Part shown: piece after piece, positions 1 to 7,500 of the stretch
How positions within the stretch are numbered: the stretch's first letter is position 1
Layout: each line of letters opens with the position of its first letter
NCBI GenBank assembly: GCA_902810715.1
Contig: CADDYS010000004.1
Coordinates: 1 to 54,008 of the forward strand
Length of the DNA stretch: 54,008 nucleotides
Direction of reading: 5' to 3'
Origin: a bacterium
Lineage (GTDB): Bacteria; Actinomycetota; Aquicultoria; Aquicultorales; Aquicultoraceae
The notes under the pieces: model-generated
What the model saw: the letters and a program-made list of their open reading frames with translations, nothing else
Told to the model about the DNA's origin: nothing
Database searches by the model: none
Made by a program: the position numbers and the translations under genes

Positions 1-39
1 TTTTCGCTATTTTCGGACAATATAGCGGGTTTATCGCAT

Positions 40-68
40 TTGCAGAAATCAAAAAGACATGGTAAAAT
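40..68 (+). promoter_or_regulatory. Promoter of tRNA-Gly
   Basis: TTGCAG at 40-45 and TAAAAT at 63-68 are separated by 17 bases, a good sigma-70/SigA type pair. The -10 box lies 12 bases before the mature tRNA-Gly 5' end, so transcription would start just upstream of the tRNA. Confidence 0.7.
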
Positions 69-80
69 CGTTTTCGCGGT

Positions 81-153
81 GCGGATGTAGCTCAGTTGGT
101 AGAGCACAACCTTGCCAAGGTTGGGGTCGCGAGTTCGAGTCTCGTCATCCGCT
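81..153 (+). tRNA. tRNA-Gly (GCC)
   Basis: The 73-nt gene folds as a cloverleaf: acceptor strands GCGGATG / CATCCGC, D-arm with AGCTCAGTTGGTAGAGC, anticodon loop CTTGCCAA giving anticodon GCC, and T-loop GTTCGAGTC. T153 is the discriminator; CCA is not encoded. It is the first member of a Gly-Cys-Val tRNA group that is common in Actinomycetota; the other two lie 2.2 kb downstream because a group II intron sits between them. Confidence 0.97.
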
Positions 154-155
154 CA

Positions 156-198
156 GAGAAAAATTAAAGGTGGCTAAAAGCCACCTTTAATTTTTCTC
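156..198 (+). terminator. tRNA-Gly intrinsic terminator and intron target
   Basis: A perfect 20-bp stem (156-175 with 179-198) has a 3-base loop AAA. The 3' arm carries the run of five T. It is the rho-independent terminator of tRNA-Gly. The group II intron begins at the very next base. Class C group II introns are known to insert just behind terminator stems, so this hairpin is very likely the recognised target. Confidence 0.85.
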
Positions 199-601
199 GT
201 GCGCCCGGCATGGGCGCAGTCTAACGGGTGAAAGTCCCGAACACGCCCGGTAGCGGGAAGTGTATAGCCAAGGCCAAGCGCGTCCATCGCGAGGTGGAGT
301 GTGAAGGAAGGCGGCGGCAAATCTCCGGCCTGACGAACAGAAATCGCATCAGGCACAAACTTAAGGATAAGGCTGCTAGACAAGTCGAAGTCCAATAGCT
401 ACACGGAATCAGGTTGTGTAAATGCGGCAGGCAGGTGGAGAGAAAGACTTACGCTCTTACCCGGGGAGGCCTCACGGACGGCGGAAGCGCATTCACTGAA
501 CCCGGTTGAAACAAGGGTTTTCCGTGAGGAGTCAGATGAAGCCATACTAGCAGTACAGTCAATGGTACTGTGAAGGGCAGAACCCTTGGAGGTGATAGTA
601 A

Positions 602-2031
602 ATGAATGTTACCGGGAATCGGGACAAAGAAAGCAGAAAACACTGTAAAAACAGTGGCTGGCCGCAAAAGGATAGTGCGGAACACGAAGAATATGCGGGA
701 GCGCTTACCGGTTCTGGGATAACTGAAAACAACATCACCAATGCCGACAGACCCGAGGATGGACTGCTGGAGGAAATCCTTACCCCAAGCAATCTTAACC
801 AGGCATACAAACGGGTTAAGAAGAACAAAGGGGCAGGCGGAGTCGATGGGATGCAAGTGGAATATCTTCTGCAATATCTCAAAGACAACGGGGATAAAAT
901 CCGGCAGACCATCAAGGACGGAAAATACCGTCCGCAACCCGTACTGCGGGTAGAAATACCCAAAGAAGGCGGGAAAAAGAGAAAGTTGGGAATACCAACA
1001 GCCGTAGACCGAGTCATACAGCAGGCAATAGCGCAGGTTTTGACGCCAATCTATGAGCCACAGTTCTTAAGACACAGCTACGGATTCCGGCCAAGAAGAA
1101 GCACGCACGACGCTATCAGGGCGTGTCAGAAGAATATCCGTGACGGATACAAGTACGTCGTGGATATGGACTTGGAAAAGTTCTTTGACACGGTAAATCA
1201 AAGTAAGCTGATAGAGATACTGTCACGAAAGCGTTAAGGATGGAAGAGTTATATCCCTCATTCATAAATATCTCCGGGCAGGCGCTGTCACACGCGTCGG
1301 CAGATTCGAGGAGACGCAAGATAGGAGTGCCGCAAGGGGGACCCTTAAGCCCGCTTTGTGGAAACATCCTTCTAAACGAACTGGACTGGGAGCTTGAACG
1401 AAGAGGACACAGATTCGTCCGCTACGGCGACGATATGCTCATCTTTACGCAAAAGCAAGAGGGCGGCAGAAAGAACACTGGAAAATCTAATCCCGTTCAT
1501 AGAGAGAAAATTATTTCTCAAAGTGAACAGGGAAAAGACAGTAGTAGCCTATGTAGGCAAGGTCAAATTCTTAGGTTACGCGTTCTACACCAACAAGAAC
1601 AAAGACGTGGGTCTTACGTGTACACCCCAAAAGTGTTGCGAAAATGAAGGCGAAGCTTGCGCCAAATAACATCAAGAAGCAACGGGAAGGGATACGAGCA
1701 GAGAAAGGTAAAGCTCAAGCAGTTCATAACTGGCTGGGTCAACTACTTTAAACTCGCAGATATGAGGAACCTGCTAAAGAGAACAGACCAATGGCTACGG
1801 AGACGTAGCCGGATGGTTATCTGGAAGCAGTGGAAAAGGGTAAGGACGCGATATGCGATGCTCAAGAAATTGGGCATAGTAGACTGGGTAGCGCGGGAAG
1901 GTGCAAACATAAGAAAGGGTTACTGGCGCTGTGCCCGCAACCCAATCATTGCCAAAGCCATCTCTGCCGAGAGACTTAAGAAGGCAGGATATTTCAATTT
2001 TCTTGACTACTACGAAGCTGTTCATGTGTAA
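602..2031 (+). pseudogene. ltrA: Group II intron reverse transcriptase/maturase, frameshifted
   Basis: A strong ribosome binding site (GGAGGTGAT) precedes ATG 602. The first 211 residues hold RT blocks 0-3, with GIPTAVDRVIQQAIAQVLTP, YGFRPRRSTHDAI and DMDLEKFFDTV, and stop at 1235. The reading then continues in other frames: VKDGRVISLIHKYLRAG from 1233, GVPQGGPLSPL from 1324, RYGDD (1420-1434, in place of the usual YADD), then ERKLFLKVNREKTVVAYVGKVKF in a third frame, and GWVNYFKLADMR of the maturase X domain from 1657. At least four shifts are needed (near 1230, 1315, 1455 and 1630-1655). No HNH endonuclease domain follows, as in class C introns. The gene cannot make a full-length protein unless the sequence contains errors. 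Confidence 0.9.
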
Positions 2032-2040
2032 ACAAGGGAG

Positions 2041-2115
2041 GAGCCGTATACCGAACGGTACGTACGGTTCTGTGGGAGGTCGGCTAACCCACTAAGGGTT
2101 AGCCTCCTACCCGAT
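2041..2115 (+). ncRNA. Group II intron catalytic domains V and VI
   Basis: Domain V: GAGCCGTA (2041-2048) pairs with TACGGTTC (2063-2070), an upper stem TACC/GGTA has a GAAC loop, and a two-base CG bulge lies at 2061-2062. The catalytic AGC triad is at 2042-2044. Domain VI: GGCTAACCC (2082-2090) pairs with GGGTTAGCC (2096-2104), and the lower stem GGGAGG pairs with CCT-A-CCC leaving A2109 bulged, seven bases from the 3' end. This is the expected branch-point geometry, so the ribozyme core appears intact. Confidence 0.88.
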
Positions 2116-2236
2116 TAGAGAATCGAAAATAGAAAATAGAGAATAGATTGAATTATTGAGGAATAAGTTAGATTAATGAGGGTTTATTGGATTGGGCTAT
2201 TTTCGATTCGGTCTATTTTCTATTCTCTATTTTCTT
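2116..2236. repeat. Dispersed AT-rich repeat, copy 1
   Basis: A left arm with AATCGAAAATAGAAAATAG and a right arm with CTATTTTCGATTCGGTC are roughly inverted copies around a centre rich in TTAATGAGGG. Related copies lie at about 40527-40659 and 44083-44170. The copy begins directly at the 3' end of the intron. It has no coding capacity. It resembles a small non-autonomous palindromic element; origin unknown. Confidence 0.65.
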
Positions 2237-2265
2237 ACTTTCTTGGGTAATTAGCATAGTCGTGG

Positions 2266-2300
2266 GCACTTCCTTGACGCGGAAGGGGCCAGAGGTTCAA
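2266..2300 (+). pseudogene. tRNA-Val fragment (anticodon arm to T-loop)
   Basis: These 35 bases match positions 2465-2499 of the intact tRNA-Val(GAC) with one mismatch (C for T at 2289). The acceptor strands, D-arm and 3' T-arm are missing, so it cannot form a tRNA. It lies upstream of the tRNA-Cys promoter. It could be the scar of an integration or recombination event that used tRNA-Val as target. Confidence 0.75.
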
Positions 2301-2312
2301 TTACATATCAAG

Positions 2313-2341
2313 TTGAATTACCACAGAAGACCTGCTACAAT
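2313..2341 (+). promoter_or_regulatory. Promoter of tRNA-Cys/tRNA-Val
   Basis: TTGAAT (2313-2318) and TACAAT (2336-2341) are 17 bases apart; the tRNA-Cys 5' end is 14 bases beyond the -10 box. The pair gives the two downstream tRNAs their own promoter, independent of tRNA-Gly and the intron. Confidence 0.65.
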
Positions 2342-2354
2342 GTTACACGATTAG

Positions 2355-2429
2355 GGCGACGTGGCCGAGTGGCTTAGGCAATGGTCTGCAAAACCATGTA
2401 CACCGGTTCGACTCCGGTCGTCGCCTCCA
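2355..2429 (+). tRNA. tRNA-Cys (GCA)
   Basis: Acceptor strands GGCGACG / CGTCGCC (2355-2361, 2419-2425) close a cloverleaf with anticodon loop CTGCAAA (anticodon GCA) and T-loop GTTCGACTC. The discriminator T2426 is followed by an encoded CCA (2427-2429), unlike the flanking Gly and Val tRNAs. It is spaced 13 bases from tRNA-Val and is probably co-transcribed with it. Confidence 0.95.
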
Positions 2430-2442
2430 AGTTAAATAAGAC

Positions 2443-2514
2443 GGGCGCTTAGCTCAGGGGGAGAGCACTTCCTTGACGCGGAAGGGGTCAGAGGTTCAAA
2501 TCCTCTAGCGCCCA
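2443..2514 (+). tRNA. tRNA-Val (GAC)
   Basis: A 72-nt cloverleaf with acceptor strands GGGCGCT / AGCGCCC, anticodon loop TTGACGC (anticodon GAC) and T-loop GTTCAAATC. The discriminator is A2514; CCA is not encoded. A 35-nt partial copy of this gene lies about 200 bases upstream. Confidence 0.96.
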
Positions 2515-2526
2515 CAGCAGAATATG

Positions 2527-2560
2527 ATAGAAAATGCCTCTTTGTGGAGGCATTTTCTAT
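2527..2560 (+). terminator. Hairpin after tRNA-Val
   Basis: A perfect 14-bp stem (2527-2540 with 2547-2560) with a 6-base loop TTTGTG; the 3' arm contains TTTT. It is placed 12 bases after the tRNA and probably ends the Cys-Val transcript. Confidence 0.75.
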
Positions 2561-2738
2561 GCCCAAAAGTAAAAACCCCTGTAGGATTTGAACACACACC
2601 AAGGGTGCTTCTATGGGGTTGCCCGATACGGCGATTTCAAATTACACGCTTTCTAGTTTCTTAATGTTAAAGAGAGCTGGTAGTTTGATTGTCGAGTGAT
2701 AGACATACCGTTCCCTCTACTATATCGAAGTTTAACAT

Positions 2739-2767
2739 TTGACGTTTAACGTGTCACGTTATAACAT
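2739..2767 (+). promoter_or_regulatory. higBA promoter with palindromic operator
   Basis: TTGACG (2739-2744) and TAACAT/TATAAC (2760-2767) form a likely promoter just ahead of the toxin gene. Between and over the boxes lies a perfect inverted repeat AACGTG-T-CACGTT (2748-2760). HigA-type antitoxins usually repress their own operon at such sites. The sites are seen; the repression is inferred. Confidence 0.5.
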
Positions 2768-2775
2768 TAGAACCG

Positions 2776-3057
2776 ATGATAAAGTCATTCAAGGACAAAG
2801 AAACAGAGAAGGTATATACTCGCGAGGGCTCAAACAAGCTACCGCGGAATATTCAGCAGGTTGCGTTGCGAAAACTCCGGATGATAAATAACGCCAAGAA
2901 CCTTAACGATCTGCGAATCCCGCCGGCCAACAGATTAGAGAAGCTTAAAGGAGACCGTGAAGGGCAGTTAAGCATCAGAATTAACGATCCGTGGCGGATC
3001 TGTTTTGTATGGCAGGACGGAGATGCCTATGAAATCGAAATAACGGACTACCACTAG
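2776..3057 (+). CDS. higB: HigB/RelE-family mRNA interferase toxin
   Basis: A 93-residue basic protein with the RelE-fold pattern of host-inhibition (HigB) toxins: residues 28-50 contain alternating Arg/Lys and LRIPPANRLEKLKGDR, then a C-terminal LSIRINDPWRICFVWQDG. The basic surface and the IRINDPWRICF strand are typical of ribosome-dependent mRNA endonucleases. The toxin gene comes first and the antitoxin second, the reverse of most type II pairs and characteristic of higBA. The antitoxin begins 12 bases downstream behind GGAG. No clear ribosome binding site precedes ATG 2776; low translation of the toxin would suit the system. Family call is firm; target is inferred. Confidence 0.9.
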   Translation: MIKSFKDKETEKVYTREGSNKLPRNIQQVALRKLRMINNAKNLNDLRIPPANRLEKLKGDREGQLSIRINDPWRICFVWQDGDAYEIEITDYH

Positions 3058-3068
3058 AAAGGAGCATT

Positions 3069-3371
3069 ATGAAAAAAAGATTACTTTCGGTACATCCCGG
3101 TGAAGTACTCTTGGAAGAGTTTCTCAAGCCTATGGGTATGAGCCAGAATAGGCTTGCCATAAACATCGGTGTACCGGCAAGACGAATAAACGAGATTGTC
3201 CTCGGTAAGCGAAGTATCACTGCAGATACTGCACTGAGGCTTGCTAGGTTCTTTGGCACCTCTGCCGAATTCTGGCTCGGTTTGCAGGCACAATACGATC
3301 TCGATGTTACTGCCGAAGCACTGGGAGAACGGTTAGAGCGTGAAGTGAAGAAACATGCTGATGCCGGATAG
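3069..3371 (+). CDS. higA: HigA-family antitoxin, XRE-type HTH
   Basis: A 100-residue protein beginning HPGEVLLEEFLKPMG, the signature of HigA antitoxins, followed by an HTH (MSQNRLAINIGVPARRINEIVLGKRSITADTALRLARFFG, about residues 24-63) and AEFWLGLQAQYDL. It should bind and neutralise the upstream HigB and bind the operator AACGTG-T-CACGTT in front of the operon. AAAGGAGC is the ribosome binding site for ATG 3069. Its last bases overlap the upstream-extended frame of the next gene. Confidence 0.93.
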   Translation: MKKRLLSVHPGEVLLEEFLKPMGMSQNRLAINIGVPARRINEIVLGKRSITADTALRLARFFGTSAEFWLGLQAQYDLDVTAEALGERLEREVKKHADAG

Positions 3372-3405
3372 AAGAGCACCATTAGCCGAATACAGAAGTG
3401 ATGAT

Positions 3406-3816
3406 ATGAAAAGAAAAAGCATACCATACGGGACGAAATTGCCAGTTAAGCTAACTTTACGCGAACGAGCTCTCATTTGCGATGAGACATTCTGCGATCC
3501 AAGATATATAAAGGTTGCAGTTGTTGACGGCTCAGGTATCAAAGTCGACCTGTCGCTTGATGATATTGAAGATATCCAGGGCTATGTTGCTGCAGCGGAA
3601 AATCACACAGAAAATCATAAACTACAGAAAGAGCTCGATCGCCTGAGCGATAAGCTGCAAGCTTATTTAGACGCATACGATTACCAAGATTATGAACAGA
3701 GCGACGCATCTACTCGCCATGTCGATCCTTTCACAAAAGATGCTAAGAAGAGGTGGGATAAGATACCCAAAAGGGCTCAGGCTAAACTCCTAGAAAATGT
3801 CTTTTGCGGAAAATGA
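3406..3816 (+). CDS. Hypothetical protein, third gene of the higBA operon
   Basis: A 136-residue acidic protein starting at ATG 3406 (the frame is open back to 3355, overlapping higA). The N-terminal half carries a short strand-rich stretch (KVAVVDGSGIKVDLSLDDIED) and the middle a coiled-coil-like helix (HKLQKELDRLSDKLQAYLDAY), followed by a charged tail. No catalytic motif is visible. Its position directly behind higA on the same strand, with no terminator between, suggests co-transcription. It may be an accessory factor of the toxin-antitoxin unit or an unrelated passenger; I do not recognise the family. Confidence 0.65.
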   Translation: MKRKSIPYGTKLPVKLTLRERALICDETFCDPRYIKVAVVDGSGIKVDLSLDDIEDIQGYVAAAENHTENHKLQKELDRLSDKLQAYLDAYDYQDYEQSDASTRHVDPFTKDAKKRWDKIPKRAQAKLLENVFCGK

Positions 3817-3928
3817 AAGAATATGGTTCCCATAGTCCTAGAAACAGCGAAAATGCAAAGAGCTGATTTAATTCAAAGTTCCAATTGCGTCCTATAAGGC
3901 CCACGCTTTCCGAAGGATAATTATTAAA

Positions 3929-4369
3929 CTATTTATCCCCTGCATAACCCATGGCGGTTGCGGTAACATACGGGCCGAATTGTTTTGTTCTCTTAAAAAC
4001 CTTGCCGTCCTGGATTATTTCAGCCTCGACCCAACCTTCCGCCTCGTTGCTCTCGGCTGAGATGTAAAACGAGGTGCCATCCTGCGCGTTAGAGGGGGCG
4101 GTCCATCTCCACGGCACATCGATATCTTTTTGGTAAGTCCATCCCTTTTCGTTGGTATAGGTAACCGATGCCTTCTTTATTGATCCGGTGACTACGTATT
4201 CGAGGGAGTGTCCCTGATTCGAATTATCCTGAGACGGGATGATGCCGGGAGCAATACCCCATGCGGTTAATATAATGTAAAACGTAAATATTCCTACGAC
4301 CGCCTTGATGGACCAATGTAAGCCTTTGACGTATTTCCAAAGCTTTTTCATATTGAAATGGTAATCCAT
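3929..4369 (-). CDS. MmpS-like small membrane protein
   Basis: A 146-residue protein (or 140 if it starts at the inner ATG, MKKLWKYV). Residues about 22-42 form one membrane segment (IKAVVGIFTFYIILTAWGIA). The remainder is an extracytoplasmic beta-rich domain with EYVVTGSIKKASVTYTNEKG and a repeated W-Y/F pattern. This layout resembles actinobacterial MmpS-type accessory proteins, which have one TM helix followed by a small beta-sandwich with a Y-x-V-x-G...A-x-V-T-Y-x-N motif. No MmpL transporter is nearby, so the function is open. It is transcribed away from the next gene and stands alone. Confidence 0.6.
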   Translation of the reverse strand: MDYHFNMKKLWKYVKGLHWSIKAVVGIFTFYIILTAWGIAPGIIPSQDNSNQGHSLEYVVTGSIKKASVTYTNEKGWTYQKDIDVPWRWTAPSNAQDGTSFYISAESNEAEGWVEAEIIQDGKVFKRTKQFGPYVTATAMGYAGDK

Positions 4370-4474
4370 TTGTTACATGTGAAGCAACGGCAGAAGCGGG
4401 TAAGCTTTTGTGAGAAGCCCTTTTTTCTAAAAATTGTTCTTATAACATAATCTGGTAATTATGGCTCAATATAG

Positions 4475-4480
4475 TATAAT
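4475..4480 (+). promoter_or_regulatory. Likely -10 box of the sensor phosphatase gene
   Basis: TATAAT at 4475-4480 lies about 80 bases before the GTG start of the large sensor phosphatase. The expected -35 region shows only a weak match, so an activator or an alternative sigma factor may be needed. Confidence 0.3.
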
Positions 4481-4559
4481 TTTGATGTAGAAGGCAAGGG
4501 CTGACTAGCTCTCGGTCTTCCGGTTCCAGGCTGATATCAACTATGGAGGAGTCTCACGA

Positions 4560-7500
4560 GTGAACAGAAGATTAGGTATTAGCCAAAAACTAATAATACT
4601 TTACCTAATTATTGCAGCTCCGTTGATGGCTGTTATCGGCTATGACTACTTAAGCAGGTACCAGTTAAGGATCGAAAGAGCACTGGCAGAACGCACCGGA
4701 ACCGCCAAGATGGCGGCGGCAAGCTTTACCCGGCTTATCGGTGAGCTTGGTAGGTCAATGAAATTTACCGGCCAGGCAATCACCGAGAACAGTTACCCAC
4801 CGCCACAAGCAGCATCATCCCTTGGGAAACTACTCAATGATTACCCTATCGATTATGCAGTTTACACCGATTCGACGGGCACCGTTATTGCCTCTACCGA
4901 TGCCCAATTAGTGGGGCAGAATCTTGCCAAACATGAGGCCTTTAAGTCGGTTATTTCGGGTTATAAGCAAGCGGGGATAGGGCCGGCCTCACGAACGCAA
5001 AATACCACCGGGTTTTATGTTGCGCAAGCCATAAGGGGGGATGACGGGGCTATCCACGGAACTGTCGGATCTTTTGTCGATGTTACAAAACTGAATAGTG
5101 TTTTACAGGTCGATGTTCCGTCCGGGGGAGTAAATATCGTCGATGCCGATGGGCATCTCGTCTTTCAAAGTGACATCCCAAACTTACCTATAACCAAGCC
5201 GTATTGGGGTAAGTACGATTTTGTGAAGAGCGCTCTCACCGGATCAATTGCAACGGCCGAGGATTTCGTTTTCCCCGGCAATGGGAGGGTAAGATTGGTG
5301 GCCGAAGTCCCGATCAAAGATTTTGGATGGGCCGCCGGGTCTGAAGTTGAAGCTCGGGATGTATTGGCACCGATCAAGCGAGATATTCTTGACGAGGCAC
5401 TGGTGGCAATTGCTATTTTGCTGGTCGCACTTACCATAGTGGTTTTTATTGCAAGGCGCATCATAGGCTCACTTGGCTGCCTTGTTAATAGTGCAAGGTC
5501 GGTTGGCGAAGGGCGCTTTGACGAGCCGGTTACGCTTACTACCGGTGATGAGTTTGAGGATGTCGCGCGCTCACTCAATGAGGCCAGGATTAATCTTAAA
5601 GGATATGTCGAGGGTCTATCAGGTCTCACAGAGACCGCAGGGATGTTGTCGAGCTCCCTTGAGTTGGATCGCGTTAAAAACACTATTATTAGCTCAGCTA
5701 AGCAGCTGTTTGGGGCGTTGGCGGTATGGGTTTTTATCTTCAATAAGGAAACAGGATATCTCGAGTCCCTCTTTTGGACCGGGTCGGGTGCCGAGGAACT
5801 CTCAAAGCTTAAAATCCGACCGGGCGAGGGGATCGCCGGAACGGTTTTCAAGTCGGGAAACCCGGCAGTCATACCGGATATACGATCTGAACGGATAGCA
5901 ATCCAAAAAGAAAGCTTTGCTCATTACGGCATTAAATCTGCCGCTATGCTGCCTTTAACTATTGGTGATAAACCCTTTGGAGTCCTTGGAATGTTTTCGC
6001 CGGATACTCGTAACTGGGTATCTGGTGGGCGCAAGATGGAGTTATTTGAAACGTTTGGCTCGCAAGTGGCCATCTCCCTTGAGAATGCGCGCCTCTTTGA
6101 TGAGCGCCTGAAAGCAGAAGAGGCTCTAGATACAGAGCGCGAGCGTCTAGCCGTGACATTAAGCAGCATCGGCGACGGCGTGGTTGCAACCGACACCGAG
6201 GCGAGGGTGGTTATGCTCAATCCGGTTGCAGAGAATCTAACCGGTTGGACCAACAAAGAAGCCGCCGGAAGGTCGCTACTTGAGGTCTTTAACATAATAA
6301 ACGAAGAGACGCGGCAACCGGCTGAAAACCCTGTATTTAGGTCGCTAAGGATGGGTTTCATAGTCGGCCTTGCCAACCATACCGCTTTAATTGCAAAAGA
6401 CGGCACAGAGACAAGCATTGCCGATAGCTGTGCACCAATCAGGGATAGAGATGGAAAAGTCCTGGGTACAGTCTTGGTATTTAGAGACGTTACCGACGAA
6501 AGACGTGCGGAAGAAGAGCGAGAGCAATTACTAAATAGGCTTGAGCTTGAGCGTAGACAGCTTGAGACGATCATGGAGAGCACGAATGCCCATATCGCCT
6601 ATCTTGATTCCGAATTCAACTTTGTTACAGTTAACTCGACCTATGCTGAAGGCTCGGGGCATACCGAAGAAGAACTCGTCGGCAAGAACCACTTCGACCT
6701 TTTCCCAGATGAAGAAAATGAAGCTATATTTAAGAGGGTCAGAGATACGGGAGAACCCGTTGAGTTTAAAGCCAAACCTTTTCTGTTTGCCGACCAACCC
6801 TGGAGAGGCGTAACCTATTGGGATTGGGTGCTGACCCCCGTAAAAAGTACCACGGGGAACGTGATTGGGCTGGTTCTTTCGCTGGTCGATGTAACAGAAA
6901 CAGTAAGAGCCAAGCAGCTAAGCGATGCCTTGAATGATATCAATAACGCCATAAGCTCCACATTTAATATAGACAAGATACTGCAAAGTGTTGTGGTTGA
7001 GTCGGCTGGAGCAATCGGTTGTGATGGATCTGTGATAGGTCTATATGAGGATGATGCTTGGACTATACGATACGTTCACGGCCTATCAAAAGGGCTGGCC
7101 GATAAAGTGTTTCGCAGCGAGCAATCATATGCTGTAATGCTTGCGCTAGAAACAAAAGAACCAACTATTATCAATGATACCTCTAGAGATGAGAAAGCTA
7201 ACCGGCAGCTTGCAGAAACATATGGTATTCGCTCAATCATGATCGTACCGTTGATCATTAAGGACGAGCCTATTGGCATGATCAGCTTTGTTTACACATC
7301 AGCTCCGGTTGCCTTTACTAATGATAAGATTGATTTTGCCAAAAAGCTTGCAGCATCGGTTTCGTTTGCTCTCGAAAGTGCAAAACTTTATGCAGCCGAG
7401 AGAAATATCGCCGATATCTTACAAGAGGCGATCCTGACTCTGCCAGAGTGCATAGAGGGAATAGAATTTGCTTCTCTTTACCGTTCAGCAACCGAGGCCG

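Larger units (their letters stand above)
199..2115 (+). mobile_element. Group II intron, class C type, with broken maturase ORF
   Basis: The 5' end GTGCGCCCGG matches the GUGYG start of group II introns. The 3' end has a complete domain V (2041-2070) and a domain VI hairpin with a bulged A at 2109, ending in AT at 2115. The total length of about 1.9 kb and a maturase ORF without an endonuclease domain fit bacterial class C introns. The site directly after the tRNA-Gly terminator also fits this class. The ORF inside is disrupted by frameshifts, so the intron probably cannot move on its own, but the RNA core could still fold and splice or be mobilised in trans. Boundaries are inferred from the consensus ends; no empty site was available for comparison. 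Confidence 0.9.

Noticed and set aside
1116-1367. Minus-strand ORFs inside the group II intron (also 449-1017 and 1795-2025)
   Set aside because: They mirror the maturase frames and lack ribosome binding sites and family features; they are shadows of the RT gene and intron RNA.
2580-2640. tRNA gene on the minus strand (TTCAAATCC T-loop-like)
   Set aside because: The reverse strand shows GTTCAAATCC followed by TACAGGGGT, but the T-arm stem has mismatches and no anticodon arm or acceptor can be formed. At most a decayed fragment.
5165-5872. 235-codon minus-strand ORF within the sensor phosphatase gene (and 5924-6583)
   Set aside because: Serine-rich antisense frame of a real gene, with no ribosome binding site or domain; the plus-strand product has clear domains.
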